Part shown: in pieces, positions 29,401 through 42,740 of the stretch | Layout of the letters: the number at the start of each line of letters is the position of its first letter | Numbering within the stretch: position 1 is the first letter of the stretch | Assembly: GCA_030770545.1 (NCBI GenBank) | Contig: CM061105.1 | Coordinates: 5,997,001-6,061,000, forward strand | Direction of reading: 5' to 3' | DNA: 64,000 nt | From: Macropodus opercularis | Taxonomy: Eukaryota; Chordata; Actinopteri; Anabantiformes; Osphronemidae | Translations under genes and position numbers: made by a program | The notes under the pieces: model-generated | The model's input: the letters and a program-made list of their open reading frames with translations, nothing else | The model's database searches: none | What the model was told of the DNA's origin: nothing

Positions 29401-32400
29401 AAATCAGGAACAGATTTTGAGAGGCAGCAGAAGCAGGTGATGAACAGAGTAAGAGGAGAATAAGAAACGAGAATAGTATAAAAATAAGGTGAAGAAAAAC
29501 TCTGAGGCGCTTGGAGGAACTGAGACAATATTGACCACATACAGTAATCCCTTACAGATGTGCAAATCCCTCCTTAATGCCTGGCAGACGTGTCAGGGCT
29601 GAACTGCTTTTGGAGAACTTAAGAGAGCAAACCCGCTGCCTCTCCAGCGCTGATGAAATTATGAAAATCTAAACTTAGAGCACACGTACCGAGACCACAT
29701 GCGGTGGTCTCCAGGACAGAGTGACTCATCCAGCGTGAGGCGTCACGCCCACTAGACCTACTGTAGATCCATCCTCACCCCGGCACGAACCCTCCATGTG
29801 ACAGCTGACTGCTGGACGCGGCAGGATTTGCTGATGCCTGCGTGAACTCGTGGATGTAGAGCTTTTCCCACACGTGCGTGCTTTGCTTTCCTGTAATCAA
29901 AACGCCTCAAGTGTCATAAATCAAGCTTTGATGTTACAGGAAAGACTACAGAAACCGACATAAGCCCTTTACGAGCTGAGGGAGGGCGAAGCACAAGCAT
30001 AAAGCGGTGTTTTCTCCGTGGGCATCGTCGTACTGCTGTCATCATTTTATTCTTTCATTTCGCCATTTGGAATAGAAGCGTTTTGGCGACGTCTTCCAGT
30101 GAACAGGCTCTTCGACTATGTCATATGTATCAAAGACGTTCAGCGGCCTCCTGGTTTATTGCAGCACGTGGAACAGAAAGTGCAAAACATTGTATTAGTT
30201 AGATGAAAATGGTTGAAATTGACGTTGAGTTACAAACGCTGTGGCGTAGGAACCTCGGCATCTCATGGTATCGTTCAAATCATAGTTTTTATGGAGTTCT
30301 GATTGTTAAAACACATGAAGGACTGAGACGGTCTTCAGTCAAAGTATTGAATTCTACTCGAAGACGGCGACGTACTGGTTTCTACTATTAAAAGACCACC
30401 TTTACTTCATTACAGTGCCTTTCCTCCCCCAGATTCTCCTCCCCCTGCTCCAGCCTGTTTGTCATCTGCATAATGCTTGCCATTGACAGGGGGGCATGTC
30501 TAGTTGGCAGTGATTGGTGGTGTTCTGCGGGGATTTGTCTGGGGACATAAGTGTAACAGAGTATGGCTGAGTGCTGCCGCTGCTTGTGTGGGTGTGTTTA
30601 TGAAATTACAGGGTACGAACAGGGAAAGTTCACTTTGTGTCGAGAAATGACAGGACTTTGAAGTGTATTAAACATATGTTTCTCTGGGAGAAAAGAAGAA
30701 AAGAAACAAGACGAAGAAAAAATCCGGAATCGGCTCGAGCCTGACAAGTTGATAAGAACGGTTATTTGAGGTCAAGGGTCAATTACCCACCTAAGACGTT
30801 AGGTTAATCATCTGGGACACGTGTTTGGTTGCCTTCTAGCAATTATGTTTATTTGTTTCTTCTTTAGTTTTACTAGAAATACTAGAAACGTGCTCCCACT
30901 GCCAGCATCAAACAGAAGTACAGTTAGTCACATCATGACTTTGTTGACACAGTGTATGGAGTGAAGAATAATTCATCTCCACAGTAAGTGATGATTCTCC
31001 ACGATAATGGAACTCACCAAACAAATGAAAAACACTATAGTCATTAAATCAGCTTTTCCAGTCAGCTCTCCTCTTGTGTCTACCTGGGTTTTAGTGTCGG
31101 ATGTAATTTTCACAGTCTCGGGGTGGAAGACATCCCCAGCGCTGTGGAGGCAGGATGACAGACGATGCTGTGGCGCAGAACCCTGATGAGATCCAGCTCG
31201 TGTTGATATAGATGGTGGAAGTCAAACAGCAGGGAGTGATTTCTACTTCGAAGCTGCTGCAAGTCCCTGTGAGAAGTGTTTCTGTTTCTGTCCACTCTAT
31301 TCATATTGTCTGTGAGGGCCTTTACTTCCTGGACCTTTGTCTTGATCTGCAGGTGTCAGTTCACTGACCTGATCTAGTGGGTTAGTGTCCCAAAAAATAT
31401 AATATTTATTAATCTAATATCCCTAATAACTATGGTTACAAATAAAACCTTGAAATATTGACTGCTTATTCTCAGGCAATAAAACTTAATGCAGGGGCCA
31501 AGGAGTTGGATTTGCTTTAGAAGAACTAAAAAAAAAAAGAAAAAAGAAAACCACACACGGAAAACGAGCAGGACAGCCAAATTATACGTCTACGCGGGGG
31601 GAAAAAACAGCTGGTGGGTTGCTGCAGTGTAAAACCACAGTGGCACGGCTTGTAAAATGTCATGGAAAGCTAACAGAATGTTTGGAGGCGCACCAACTCA
31701 CACACACACAACCCGAACCACAAGCCGTGAGCGCACACACTGTGAAAGCTGATGTTTGACCACACAAGACGAGTCACTAACAGACTCCAACTCGCGGTTG
31801 GTTAAAAAAAAAAAACATTTCAGTTCTTTCCGCTGTGTCGTACTCTGTTACTCGTCGATGTGATATGAGTGTTTGCATGCGTGTGTGTGTGTGTGTGTGG
31901 TTACTGTATGTGCACACGTACAGTACGGAGCATCAGTAGGCAGCCATGTGCTTACTAACAGAGCTCTGACCCAAATAACGGGGGAATTTATGAAGGCTTT
32001 TAGGCTCCCAGGCAGCCGTGGAACTAGAACAGAGAATAATGTGAGTCTGACCAAACGCTGCATCACTTCAGTTTATGTCCTGCTCTTTTTACTAGGACAC
32101 ACACCCGCGGTTCTTAATGATACTGAGACAGTAAACACAACGTTAATGGACGCTGGATGTGCAAAGATGTGCTCAGCTCCAAATCCACCATTATGGATGT
32201 GGAATACTAAACAGGTCGCTAAACAGGTGCGCTCACTGACAGGTACAATTATGAATTGAGATGCAACCAAAAGGAGAGACAGCGGCGTAAATGAGGGTGA
32301 TGCAGTGCTAGAGCACAGCGATCATTAGTACTGCTGCTCCGCTGTGAGGCGCAGGCCCCAGGCAGGGTTAGAGGCTGAAATAGACTTTTGGCAGGTGCTG

Positions 32401-33997
32401 GAGAAGATGACATCTCAGCAAGACCCAAAGGACGAATTAGAACATCCCAAGTACTCATAGCTGTGTGTGTGTGTGCGCCTGGATGCATATAATCTTGTCT
32501 GCTAACCTCCTGTGGTGTCCTGGGTCATTTGCCACCATGTTTGAAGTGGAGATCCAGCTCTAAGGATCAAGCTTTTGGCATATCGCCAAGAATCAGAGCG
32601 TGTGGCGGCTCCTCTTCCCACACGAGATGTGTCTCGGTCGTCCCAAGTGACAAGTTTCTTTTAATCGTGCTTTTCTCTCTTCTCTCTCTCCCCTAATCAT
32701 GTGTAGAATTAATGGCAGAGCTTCTGTATTGGACTGAATGAGACTGTGGCCAGTGAACTTTCACAACTTCCTCGCGCTTTTTCACAGGTCGTCTATTTTC
32801 CTAAGCAACACAGTCCCACACGCTCTCACACCAACGGCCCGTAGACAGAGAGCCGTGAGCAGCGCGTCAGATGGGAAGAAGAACAGTGTAACGTCATTAC
32901 TGACAGTGGGATGATTTACTTAACGCCGTCCGTAGACCCACAACAGGCAGATGGAGAGAGGACGGAGGGAAAGAAAGGTGGACGCAGGGATGGAGAGACA
33001 GAAAACTGAGCCACGTGTTTTCCTCAGATGTGTCGTCGGGAAAATTAGGCCCTGCTTTCTGCTGATAAGGTCAGCTGTCAGCATTTGATTGATTTTGCAT
33101 CATTAGGACGCTTACCTTAGATACACGCATGCAAAAACATATTGCGGTGTGTGACACGCTGGCCCTCCACTAAGCCAGGTGTCCGTCCATATTTACATGG
33201 ATTCTACAAATCCCCCCAGAGCTCATGAGCCATGAACGTAATTACAGCACGCATCCACCCTATGGATTTACCACTTCGTCTGATAGCGAAGCGTGGCAGA
33301 TGCTGTCATCATGACATATTCATTCAGACGACGTCAAGGAGCGCGCGTGGAAGGCGTGGCCTACTGCTGAGCGTTCGTTAAACGATGACGAATGGGACGG
33401 TTTGGATTGAAGGTGATATTTTATTTAGGGTCAGACGCTCTGTGTTTGGTAATGCAGCAGCCGCACTCGCAACAACATGACAGGCCAGGGAAATGGATAT
33501 TGATTAGAAAAGGTTGATGCTTTCCCCCCCCCCACCTTTCCTTTCCGCTTCCACTCCTCCCATCACCCCCCACGCCCGCCGCCTCCATCGCTGTTCGGCT
33601 CTTTTTAATACTCTGCCCTCATCCTCCGCTGTCTCCGAGTTTCCCTCCTTCTCTCCGTCTCTCTGTGTTTGTTGTCAGCCCGTGATGTGTGACGCACTAT
33701 AAAGCGTGATGGATGGTCATAGTTGGACTCAGAGGCTCCAGGCTAAAGCTGAGATTTTACCTGACACCTGATCAAATCGTGGTCATGTACGCGCACGCAT
33801 GCATCTTCCTCAGCTATATGGATCCAGTAAAGTGACAGAAGTCCACAAATATTACAAAAACACCTTACACAAAAGAAAGGATTATTTGACTGTCTTTCAT
33901 TTAAAGACAAGGAGAGACCGTTTGATTTATTGTGTTATACAAATCCATAACAGCAATTTAAAAACTGTTCATATGTTTGCTTCTCTTCCTTTCTTAC
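26486..33997. other. Downstream intergenic DNA, no gene recognised
   Basis: Read on both strands. Only short unrelated open frames are present and none has recognisable domains. It contains GT/CA repeats (27452-27482, 27666-27684, 31881-31899), a TA run at 29281-29292, a small stem-loop (29691-29711), a DR1 motif (30769-30781) and an A-rich tract (31527-31550). Confidence 0.7.
27452..27482. repeat. (GT)n microsatellite
   Basis: GT run with one A interruption, 1 kb past the end of the gene. A CA run follows at 27666-27684. Confidence 0.92.
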
Positions 33998-34160
33998 AAT
34001 TCAATTAAACTTTTTTTATTTATCTAACACCAAATCAGAAAAGAATCACCTCAAGGCCCTTCACATTTAAGTTCAAGACCGTAGACGTTTCTAAAAAAAG
34101 GAAAGCAACTACAACAATCTCTCCTGAACAATGTCTCCTGTATTGTGTGTATGTACAGCG
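33998..34160. mobile_element. Decayed copy of a common teleost interspersed repeat
   Basis: The stretch AATTCAATT...TTTATTTAT...CACCAAATCAGAA...CCTCAAGGCCCTTCACATTTAAG resembles, from memory, the abundant fish repeat containing TTTATTTATATAGCGCCAAATCAC and CTCAAGGCGCTTTACAT. Many substitutions suggest an old copy. The borders are approximate, especially the right one. Confidence 0.5.
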
Positions 34161-36340
34161 TATTGTGGGTTGAGCAGGTCATTTTATTTATTATGAACAG
34201 CCTCCAGCAGCTGTTGCTGGAAACATTGCTGAGAATAGTGAAGGAAACCAAAACAAGAAGCTGAAAGACTCTGTTTATCTGAGGGTAGAGAAAACTCTGT
34301 GAGTTCATCACTGCAAAAACGCTTCCATGTCCTAGAAGTCGCTGAAATAGTTTATAACAGCCATGATCTGGTTGACTAATAGTTAACTAATGGTTAATCC
34401 AGGCATCTGTCTAATCATTTATCCATCATTTACATTTAATAATTCTGCATATACTCCTTTTTAGTTTGGTCAGGTGAAGCAGCATTTGTCCCCACAAGGT
34501 GAATTAAACGGTTTCCCCTTTTCTAGGCAAAAAACAGAGGAAGTGAATAAAGCAAAAGCATGTCAGACATAACCGTGTTTGTGAACAGCAGCGTACTCCA
34601 CAGTAGGTGGTAACGTGGTTAAAATTCCAAACAAAGACCTCTACACACACACACACACTCCCACAAATACACACTCAGAGACTCACCAGTACTCCAGCAT
34701 TATCTCCGGCGCCCATACGCCCTCATTACCATTCAGCTCTGATCCCTGATGATAACCTCTCGTGGGCAGACGCAGACAAATGGTGAACAGGATTATGGCT
34801 TTAGACAAGTCCAATTAATACAGACCTAACGACAGCGATCAATAGCATTGATTAAACGCGGCACGGAAATTCACAATTGCTCGGAGGTTAAAGGTTAACT
34901 GACACATTCAAAATCTCGCTACACCATTAAACGCACCGAAGACCTGCACTTCTGTTCTTTGAAGGTATAACACACCACTTAACGTCTGCTTTCTTTTGAT
35001 TCTTTTCTGTCACGAAGCCTAACTAATAGTAGTAAAATTATACCTGATCCTTCTTTCTTTTGTTCGTGTCCGTTGCGAGCACAGTGGATCCTAACCCAGC
35101 TGTCAGTCATGCGGGGGCAGGGTACTCCCTGGACAGGACAGGTCTCAGTAACTCCACTCACACTAATAATAAGTCGTCTCTCAGTGAACTCTTCACCGGC
35201 TGATACCTTAATATTCACTTTAAGTGAATTTACTCTGCTGCAGCTCTGAGCGCCCTCAGCGAAGTTTACCCTCACGGCTCTCGTGTCTTCTGTTCTCTGC
35301 TCTGAGCAGCTGCTTCACTGCCAGGATGAACAAGATGGAACGCAAGCGCCAGACTACTGCAAGGGCTTGCTGCCCAGCAGCCAGGCTTTGATCAACACTC
35401 TGAGTCAAACACACTTAACTCCCTTTAGCAACCAGCAACGCTTGACCCAGGTGGATTCTCTACTTCTGTCTGTGCACTGCAGCAAATCGAAAAAGACGAT
35501 ACCTCGCTTTTCCCCTTCATTATTTTAACAATTAGAAACAAGACAGATGTTTTTACCTAATGCTAGTCCACCACGTGAAGATTAAAGAACAAGGTCTGTG
35601 ATGTGCTGCAGAGGATGCCGTGGGAGTTTCCTCCGTGTTGTCTAACCTGAGCAGTTCCATTTTCATTTGCTGTTATCGGACTGTGAACGTTGTTGTAAAG
35701 CTCTTGAAGCCTGAAAGCGTATTATAGAGATACACAAATAAATCTGTCTTTTAAACAAAGCAGAACATAGCGAGTGCAGCTAACTCCATCTGCTCCCTTC
35801 CTTCCCGTCTTTATTTATGCCGTCCAGCTGTCGAACGTCTTTCCAGCCTAGCGGCTAAAAAAATATGTAAGAATGTATCTCGAAAATTGAAAAGACATTT
35901 ACCAATCTACCAAATCCTGTCCTTACCTGCTAAGATGCATCTACTGTAACTGATTACGTCTACGTCATGCAGAGAATGCAAATATGAGGCTCTGCAATAA
36001 AATAAAAAGCTTTGGAGAGAGCATCTTAAATCATATCGCGTGTGTTTGCAGTGTAACAAATGGAGCTTCTGTCCTCGCTTTGGATGCATCTGTAAGAGAG
36101 CAATGTTTGCGTGAATAGCAGCAGTGTAGTGAATTATGTGATTGCTGAGGTCATAAGACTGTCAGCTGTGGTGTAGTGCAGAGTTTAACTGATAGGTAAA
36201 CAGTTAGACATTGTTCATACTTCACTCTGGTCAGCACATATACAGTGTATTCATACTGTGAATAGCAGGATTCATTACTTTACATGTGGGTCTTAAACAA
36301 CATTATAGTCCCAGGCTTCCAGTAGTGGTTCTGAACCTGA

Positions 36341-36341
<1 letters not shown>

Positions 36342-36371
<30 letters not shown>
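36342..36371. repeat. (GT)15 microsatellite
   Basis: Perfect GT run in the downstream gene-free region. Confidence 0.93.
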
Positions 36372-37658
36372 GAGGTGCATAATCATCAGGGGCCCTTGTC
36401 AGAGAACGAGCAGGAAGGGTCCCAGAGGTGCCACAGGCGACAGCGGGGAGCAGGCAGGGGTGACACACTGGGACGACCCCGGTGCCGTTTGCACGTTGGG
36501 AGCAAAGAGCAGAGTAGTGTTGGACAAGAAAAGAACAAGCAGCGGTAGCCTGACTCAGTAGCGTACGCACATTCCTCTGTCCGTAACGCATTCTGGTCTT
36601 CTGGTGGTGGGGAACAGAAGGGAAATCAATTCACAGGAACCTTATTCAGAAGCCCACTGGTCAAACAAAGCTCTAATGCGGCATCTTCTCCGTATTGACA
36701 CAAGCTTGACCAAAGGCTGAGGAGAAGCAGCGAAGCGCGGCCTCAGCTCAAGGCGGAGCATCTGCATTCTCTCTGCATCTCAGTAACAGATGCCCCCAGA
36801 GCTCTGGCTCACACCGGCTGGTCAGAAACGGATGCAAAGGCTTTGAATGTGTATACACACGAATTCATGTGAGTGGAGAAATGTCTGAATCCATCCATTC
36901 ATTGGATATTTGGGACACGTGCAAGAACAACAGTTAGTTGATAATATGTCCAGCAGCAGCTTCAGGAGTGACATACATAGTAGTAAATGCCACGGCCACG
37001 GGTTCAACCACTGACGGAACCTTAGTGGTCACAAAATCACAGGAACTCAGGGAGCGCAGGCGTGAAGGGACCGTTGGAGGCCCTGGTGCACAGGAGGAGC
37101 CACTTGCTACAGGCCGGTACGGGCCTCGGTCCAGAGACATGAGCTCAGCATCGATCTGGGGAGTTTGAGTTTCTTTGTGAAACGGGATCTGAGGACACGA
37201 GCGAGAGCTTTGTTCAAAAGTCTCCCTATTCGCGTCCATATCTATTGATCCATGCACACTTTGAGCCACTTTTAAGTAACTCTCCGGTTGCCTGCTTTTT
37301 TTCCGCGTCTCCTCTTCAGGTTATTTATTTTCTCATCATTCCGTTGTGGATGTTCTGGCTAAAAGTGTCACATATTCTCTTCCTCACGCTCTCATATTTC
37401 TGCCTTTCTGTGTCTCAGCTGGGGCTTTTTAGGGCTCACGTGAACTTTTAAGAGCATCCTGATCACGTTTCCATGCAATTCATCTCTGAGTGATTCAAAC
37501 CAGCGCTTTTATGGCTGTTTATTTATCTAATGTGCTTCCCATAAAAGTTTATCCCCTTATCCGCGGAATCCCTTATCTCTGACAGCAATAAATTGAGCAG
37601 ATCAGCTCAATGTAGTGCAATCACATTTTGCGATGACAAGTCGTTTTCAGCACCCAAA

Positions 37659-37679
37659 CACACACACACACACACACAC
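37659..37679. repeat. (CA)n microsatellite
   Basis: CA run of about 21 bases. Confidence 0.92.
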
Positions 37680-40600
37680 GCTACCGGCAGAGATAAAAAA
37701 CTTTGTTCTGTGGTAGATTTGATTGGCTGCGGACGCCGTTGTCAGACTGGAGTAAAATATGGCTGTCGTTATTGTGAGCTGTCATAACTTCTGTCTGGCT
37801 GAGCGGAGGAGGAGGATTGATGCTGTTGTGGTACTCCATCTTTATCCTCTCTGTTCTTGGTGCACGGCCAGAGGCCTTGAAAGCCGTGCTCATTAAGTGT
37901 CCATCCACAGGAGGACGCGGCGCTAGTGGCCCCTCCATCTCATGTCATTCGAATTCCAGCCCTCTTCCTCGCTCCTCCCTTCTCTCGTTCCCTTTCCACC
38001 TTCTCCGTCCCTCCCTCGCCCGCCCTCCGACTCCTGCCCAGCAGCAGCTCCGAGCAGACCTCCGCCGGTAAGCCGGGTACAACCGATAACGTCAGCCGCG
38101 CTGTCTGTGACTGACAGCTGGGTAAAATGGCTGTGGCAGCACGCAGAGGCATGGAGAATCCGTTTTCAGGCTGCACTAGAGTCGGTCCCTGCGCCCATCT
38201 GTCAGCTGAAAACAGGAGCACGGACTATCAGTCACAGCTGACCCCCAGTCTGCCACGCGAGGGTGGGGGCAAGACTCAAAAGCAACACAAATAAGCATGA
38301 AGATCAACAGATGGCGCTCTGTCAATCATCCTCTCCTGCTTTTTCTTTTTTTTAAACTCCTCACTCCTCTTTCTGTTCTCTACCTTCATTCACTCTCGCT
38401 TATCTTAATCCTGACAATCCAGCATATTGTTACGCTCCTTTTATCTTCCCCTCTAATTCATCTTTTCTCCTCAGTCTCTCCATTTGTCCCCAGGTGGTGC
38501 AGCCGCGTATGTGACACAGGCTCAATCAGGTGTCCTTCTCCTCTCCCCCACGCAGCTCAGATGGCTGTCATTACACTCAATACGTGCTATTTCGCTCCCA
38601 CTATAATTGGAGGTGCTGTGAATGAAAGCAGGGTCCTTGATTTCGTACTTTGAAGATACTGATAGCCAGCGGTGTGCTCGCCCAGGGAAGGCGTGCGTGC
38701 GTGTGTGGGTGGATGGATGGATGGATGGTGTAGAATCTAAAGAAAGGAAGACATGCAGATTTAAGTGTCGCAAATGTTTGGATAATTACAGCAAGCAAAT
38801 GTTCCTTCACACTGATACTCCCTTTGCCTCTCTTTTCTCGAGTCCTTATTACAGAGAGCAGAGTATAACGTCTAACACCTTGTTAATGATCTGCGAGCTG
38901 AACCGCTGAGGGATGACTGGATACGAGAACCGCGGGGCGCAGAGAGACTCTCTTTTGTTTTATGCCCGCAGATAAATTCATCTGTGTGTAAAACCATAAT
39001 TCTGCTGCAAAGGGGCTAAAATGTGCTTTTAGTGAGGGGGGGGGGGGATCAATGTGGCAATTTAATTTAGTGTAGAGTGAACACTTTCACATATTACTGT
39101 ACAAGATGCAAATGAGATTTCTCCTCTTGAATAATCATCTGTCTAAAAGGCTGAACCTCACAGGGAGGTAATTACACTGCTCTGATCATTAAATAACCCC
39201 TGTTCTCCCTCTCACACACACTTTCGCTCCTCGCGGGCCCCCGACGCGTTTGTGTTATGCACACTGGAAATACGCCACCGATTTACTCAGCTATCAGGTC
39301 GCTCTCCACAAACTTTAGCCCACACGGGCACGGTAATGCACGACTCCCACTCCTCCAGAGATTCTGACAAATCGAACAGGCTCGGCATCAGCCACACTTC
39401 CCTTAATCAAGTGATTTATTTCTCAATCTCTTCCTCACCTGGCGTATTACCATGCTTTCGTCTCTGACACGGAGGCCTGTTGAACCAGTGAGATTGTAGC
39501 GTTGAGTCTGATATGTTAGGATAAAAGAAATTGTAGAAGCTCATCGACCGCAAAGACAAACTCAAGCATCTGCCTGGTAAAACATTATCTTTCATGTGTT
39601 TTCATTTAGTTGCTGGGTTTGCTGCATTAATAATCAGGACCATGCATTCAACTAACAACATTCATCCTTGTGCGATGTGAACTATAAGCAACAGGTTTAA
39701 GAACATTTAAGTTTACTTATTGATGAAATTTATTAATGAAAGCCTCATCAAGCCTATGACATCACTTCCTTCTCCTATTCAGCTGCACAGTTCATCTGCG
39801 TTAACGTCGAGTGACGAACCAGAGTTTTGGATCTTTGTCTCATCCAAATGAGTTATGATGCATTTCTCTGTGATCTGACGAACTAAATCTCTTTTCCAAC
39901 AATTTCAAGCTGGCTAATATTCTGACCGTTCATCTGCTCGTTTGGCTATTCCAGCACTTTCAGAGATTAACTTTTTCTTAATACTTTTTCTTTGCTCCGG
40001 TAGGCATCATCTGCCTTTCACTTGAAACACTACCAAACACCTCAACCTGGCGCAGCTTGACAGTTTGCTTCCAAACTACAGGCGTTTTCCTTCACGGAGG
40101 AGCATTGTACTGTGTCAAAGCGCGGCTGCCGCCTGGAAGTACAGGTGGATTCAAAATGAGTGGCATGAAAACGTTATTTACTGCTCCCTTTACAGCTTGA
40201 CAGGTAGACTGGTGTCGATTCTGTTATCGCAGCTAGATCAGGAGAAGTGGGACATGTTACATTGTTCACGTGGCAGCTGCGGCTTTTGTTCATAATTCGT
40301 TGGTAGTGATCAGTAACGGAACAAAAACTGCCCCAATGGATAAAAAAAAGTGCTTGAAAAACAAGCAAGGGAACAGCTGGAGCTCCATAGTAGGAATTTA
40401 GCTGTAGACGAACAAAGGAAATGTTTCCTCTACTGTCACTGTCTGAAACTCTGCCACAGTGGATGTACACAGATCAAAGCAGAAATCCAATCAGCACCTC
40501 TCTCATTTATGGAAAACGTTGCCATGTTCCAGACTCATTATGCTAGTTGTCAGGAGAAGGTCAGCACTATGACACAGAGCTCCAATCCGCCCGCAGGAAT

Positions 40601-40769
40601 TTAGCGCAGCTCACCTTCTGCTATGCACAGATCTAAATTCCAGTTGTCATCAAGCTGGAGGAGGCACAAATACATTACCAGCCAGGATAATATGCTTCAT
40701 TATATAGCTTATATGCCAGCTCACGCTGCCTCCAGGCAATGAGAGGACCAATTACAAGGACACGCGGGT

Positions 40770-40772
<3 letters not shown>

Positions 40773-40804
<32 letters not shown>
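40773..40804. repeat. (GT)16 microsatellite
   Basis: 32 bases of perfect GT. Confidence 0.95.
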
Positions 40805-40808
<4 letters not shown>

Positions 40809-41727
40809 ACGAGTGCGTACGTACACGCACCTGCCAGCATTTACCTCTCAAAGCCAATAAAGTCCTAATGTGTTATTTCCAAAGTCGCATCAATGTTTAA
40901 AACGTTATCAGCCCTTGGACATGCACCACTGCTTACTGATGACATCCAGTACAAGGTCGTAATCCTGCTCCATCCATCGTAATCCAAACTCGCTCCCATA
41001 CATTCTTCTTAAAACAGAGTAGTTACGGTGTGAATAGTTCTGAACGTCTCTCAAGTCTTTTACACTACGAACTTCTAGCAGCAATCAGCTCAAAAGGCTC
41101 TGTTCCATTCAGAAGAGAACAAAAAGCTATTTCACAGTGATACCACCGACAGAACATCTCCCACCGCACGGCAACATTGAGAAATGCCGGCTTTAATGTG
41201 CCACCTAACAATAATCCCCTGCTCCTGCGCTGAACCCCGGCGCTGCGTGTTCTTAACGCGCCGACGTAACGGCATTATGTGTTTGCAGATAAGGGAACAT
41301 CACAAAAGACTGAATCAAATATTCATCCTGAGTTACGCGTTGATCGGTAATCTTCTGTTCTCATTCCGCCGCCGTCTCTCTCCCTGGAGTTACTGATGCA
41401 CATCTCCCAGTGTTTGCACCTAAACATCTTCGTGTGCCTACTGTATGTATATATGTGCATATTAGTGAGGCGAGTATCTACTAGTACTAGAAACATCCCA
41501 AACAATTCCCTCCTTCATCTGTTGGATTGGAATCAGACTTGAAGGTTGTGCTGCAGGATGAAAGTGACATTTTCAGGTATACAAAGAAAGAACAACCATT
41601 ACTGGTGTTTTGGCCAAAGGCGCTGGTTCTGCTGGGAGCTTGCTGCAACCTTGTACTTGTTAGCACTGATAACTCTGGAGCTTGTGTGTTTGTGTCTGGC
41701 CTCCACCTGTCTCCTGTTGATTGGATT

Positions 41728-41730
<3 letters not shown>

Positions 41731-41792
<62 letters not shown>

Positions 41793-41808
41793 CACACACA
41801 CACACACA
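41731..41808. repeat. (AC)n microsatellite, longest in the window
   Basis: 60 bases of perfect AC, a CCC interruption, then more AC. It ends 40 bases before the target duplication of the hAT element. Confidence 0.96.
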
Positions 41809-41847
41809 TGACTGGGCTGCTCTGCTGCTTACAGCTGATGGAAGAGT

Positions 41848-41855
41848 CTGTAGAG
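41848..41855. repeat. Target site duplication of the hAT element (left copy)
   Basis: CTGTAGAG, identical to 42733-42740. Confidence 0.85.
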
Positions 41856-42732
41856 CAGCGGTCACTAACAGGCGGACCGCGGTCCGGATCCGGACCCAGA
41901 AGCTGTCCCATACGGACCCGGAGCTACAGACCAAACGGAACGTTTTGATTCAGAATCTAGCGGAGCACTTTACTTTTAATCGGCGCGGCTATTGTGATCT
42001 TTACGGTAGTTATTTGGCGAAGGCCAATTGAATGTGCGTTAACCACGTGACTTCACTTAGCCAATCGATTCTGTGGCTCACAGGCGCTAAATTTTGCGAC
42101 TCAACAGCACCTGCAGCTAAAAGAAAGTTCGAGGTTGCGAAGGAATTAACAAACACATACGGCGATAACAGTTGCGTGTAGCTAGCGACAACAAAGGGAG
42201 AGACAGACGATAGAAGCTACAAAAGCTCAAAAACAGACACAAGGGTTGGATCAAACGGCCGCAGACAGACGATACCTCCCAGCAGTGAGTCCTGTACGTG
42301 GGTTAAATATATGAGGGGAAGAAGATGAGCCTCCAAAACTGTTCAGTTGTTAGGATATGTTCAGGTTTTTTACCAGTTAAATTGGTTGAGACTTTTGATT
42401 CAAATTGTAAAATATTTTTTTTTATACCTTTCCTGTATTTCCTTTAAGTTAAGGTCTTATTTGAACATTTGTGTTCTTGCTTATTTTGAAAATCAGCCCT
42501 GCTTTTATTTCATGAATTAGATTACATTGTAAATATATGTTCAGTTGGAGTTTCAGTTTGTCAAAAGGTTTTTGAATTGTACTGAATTAATTTGATTTGA
42601 CAGTGAAGTACTGATTACATGCAGGCTACTTAATATATCACAGTAAATAGTTAGACATCATAATCTTCTGGACCTTTGCTTCCAAAAAATGTGCATAACC
42701 GGACCTCTTTAAATTTTAGTTGAATACCCCTG
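41856..42732. mobile_element. Non-autonomous hAT-superfamily DNA transposon (877 bases)
   Basis: The element is flanked by an exact 8-base direct repeat CTGTAGAG (41848-41855 and 42733-42740), the target duplication length of hAT elements. The left end reads CAGCGGTCACTAAC; the right end, reverse-complemented, reads CAGGGGTATTCAAC. They agree at 9 of 14 positions, and both fit the hAT terminal pattern CAG-GGT-AAC. The left part is GC-rich with two overlapping palindromes (GGACCGCGGTCC at 41874-41885, CCGGATCCGG at 41884-41893), and the rest is AT-rich. No transposase reading frame of useful length is present, so it would need a transposase supplied from elsewhere. The perfect target duplication argues for a fairly recent insertion. 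The family name is not assigned. Confidence 0.85.
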
Positions 42733-42740
42733 CTGTAGAG
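42733..42740. repeat. Target site duplication of the hAT element (right copy)
   Basis: CTGTAGAG, identical to 41848-41855. Confidence 0.85.

Larger units (their letters stand above)
34161..41847. other. Downstream intergenic DNA, no gene recognised
   Basis: Contains microsatellites, a G run (about 39036-39047), an octamer motif (39106-39113) and a 111-codon minus-strand open frame (36934-37269) without known similarity. No supported gene. Confidence 0.7.

Noticed and set aside
31873..32259. 128-codon plus-strand frame
   Set aside because: It starts within a GT repeat and lacks any recognisable domain.
36400..36470. Collagen-like Gly-X-Y run (GPRGATGDSGEQAG)
   Set aside because: Only four triplets, next to a GT microsatellite, with no continued Gly periodicity or exon borders.
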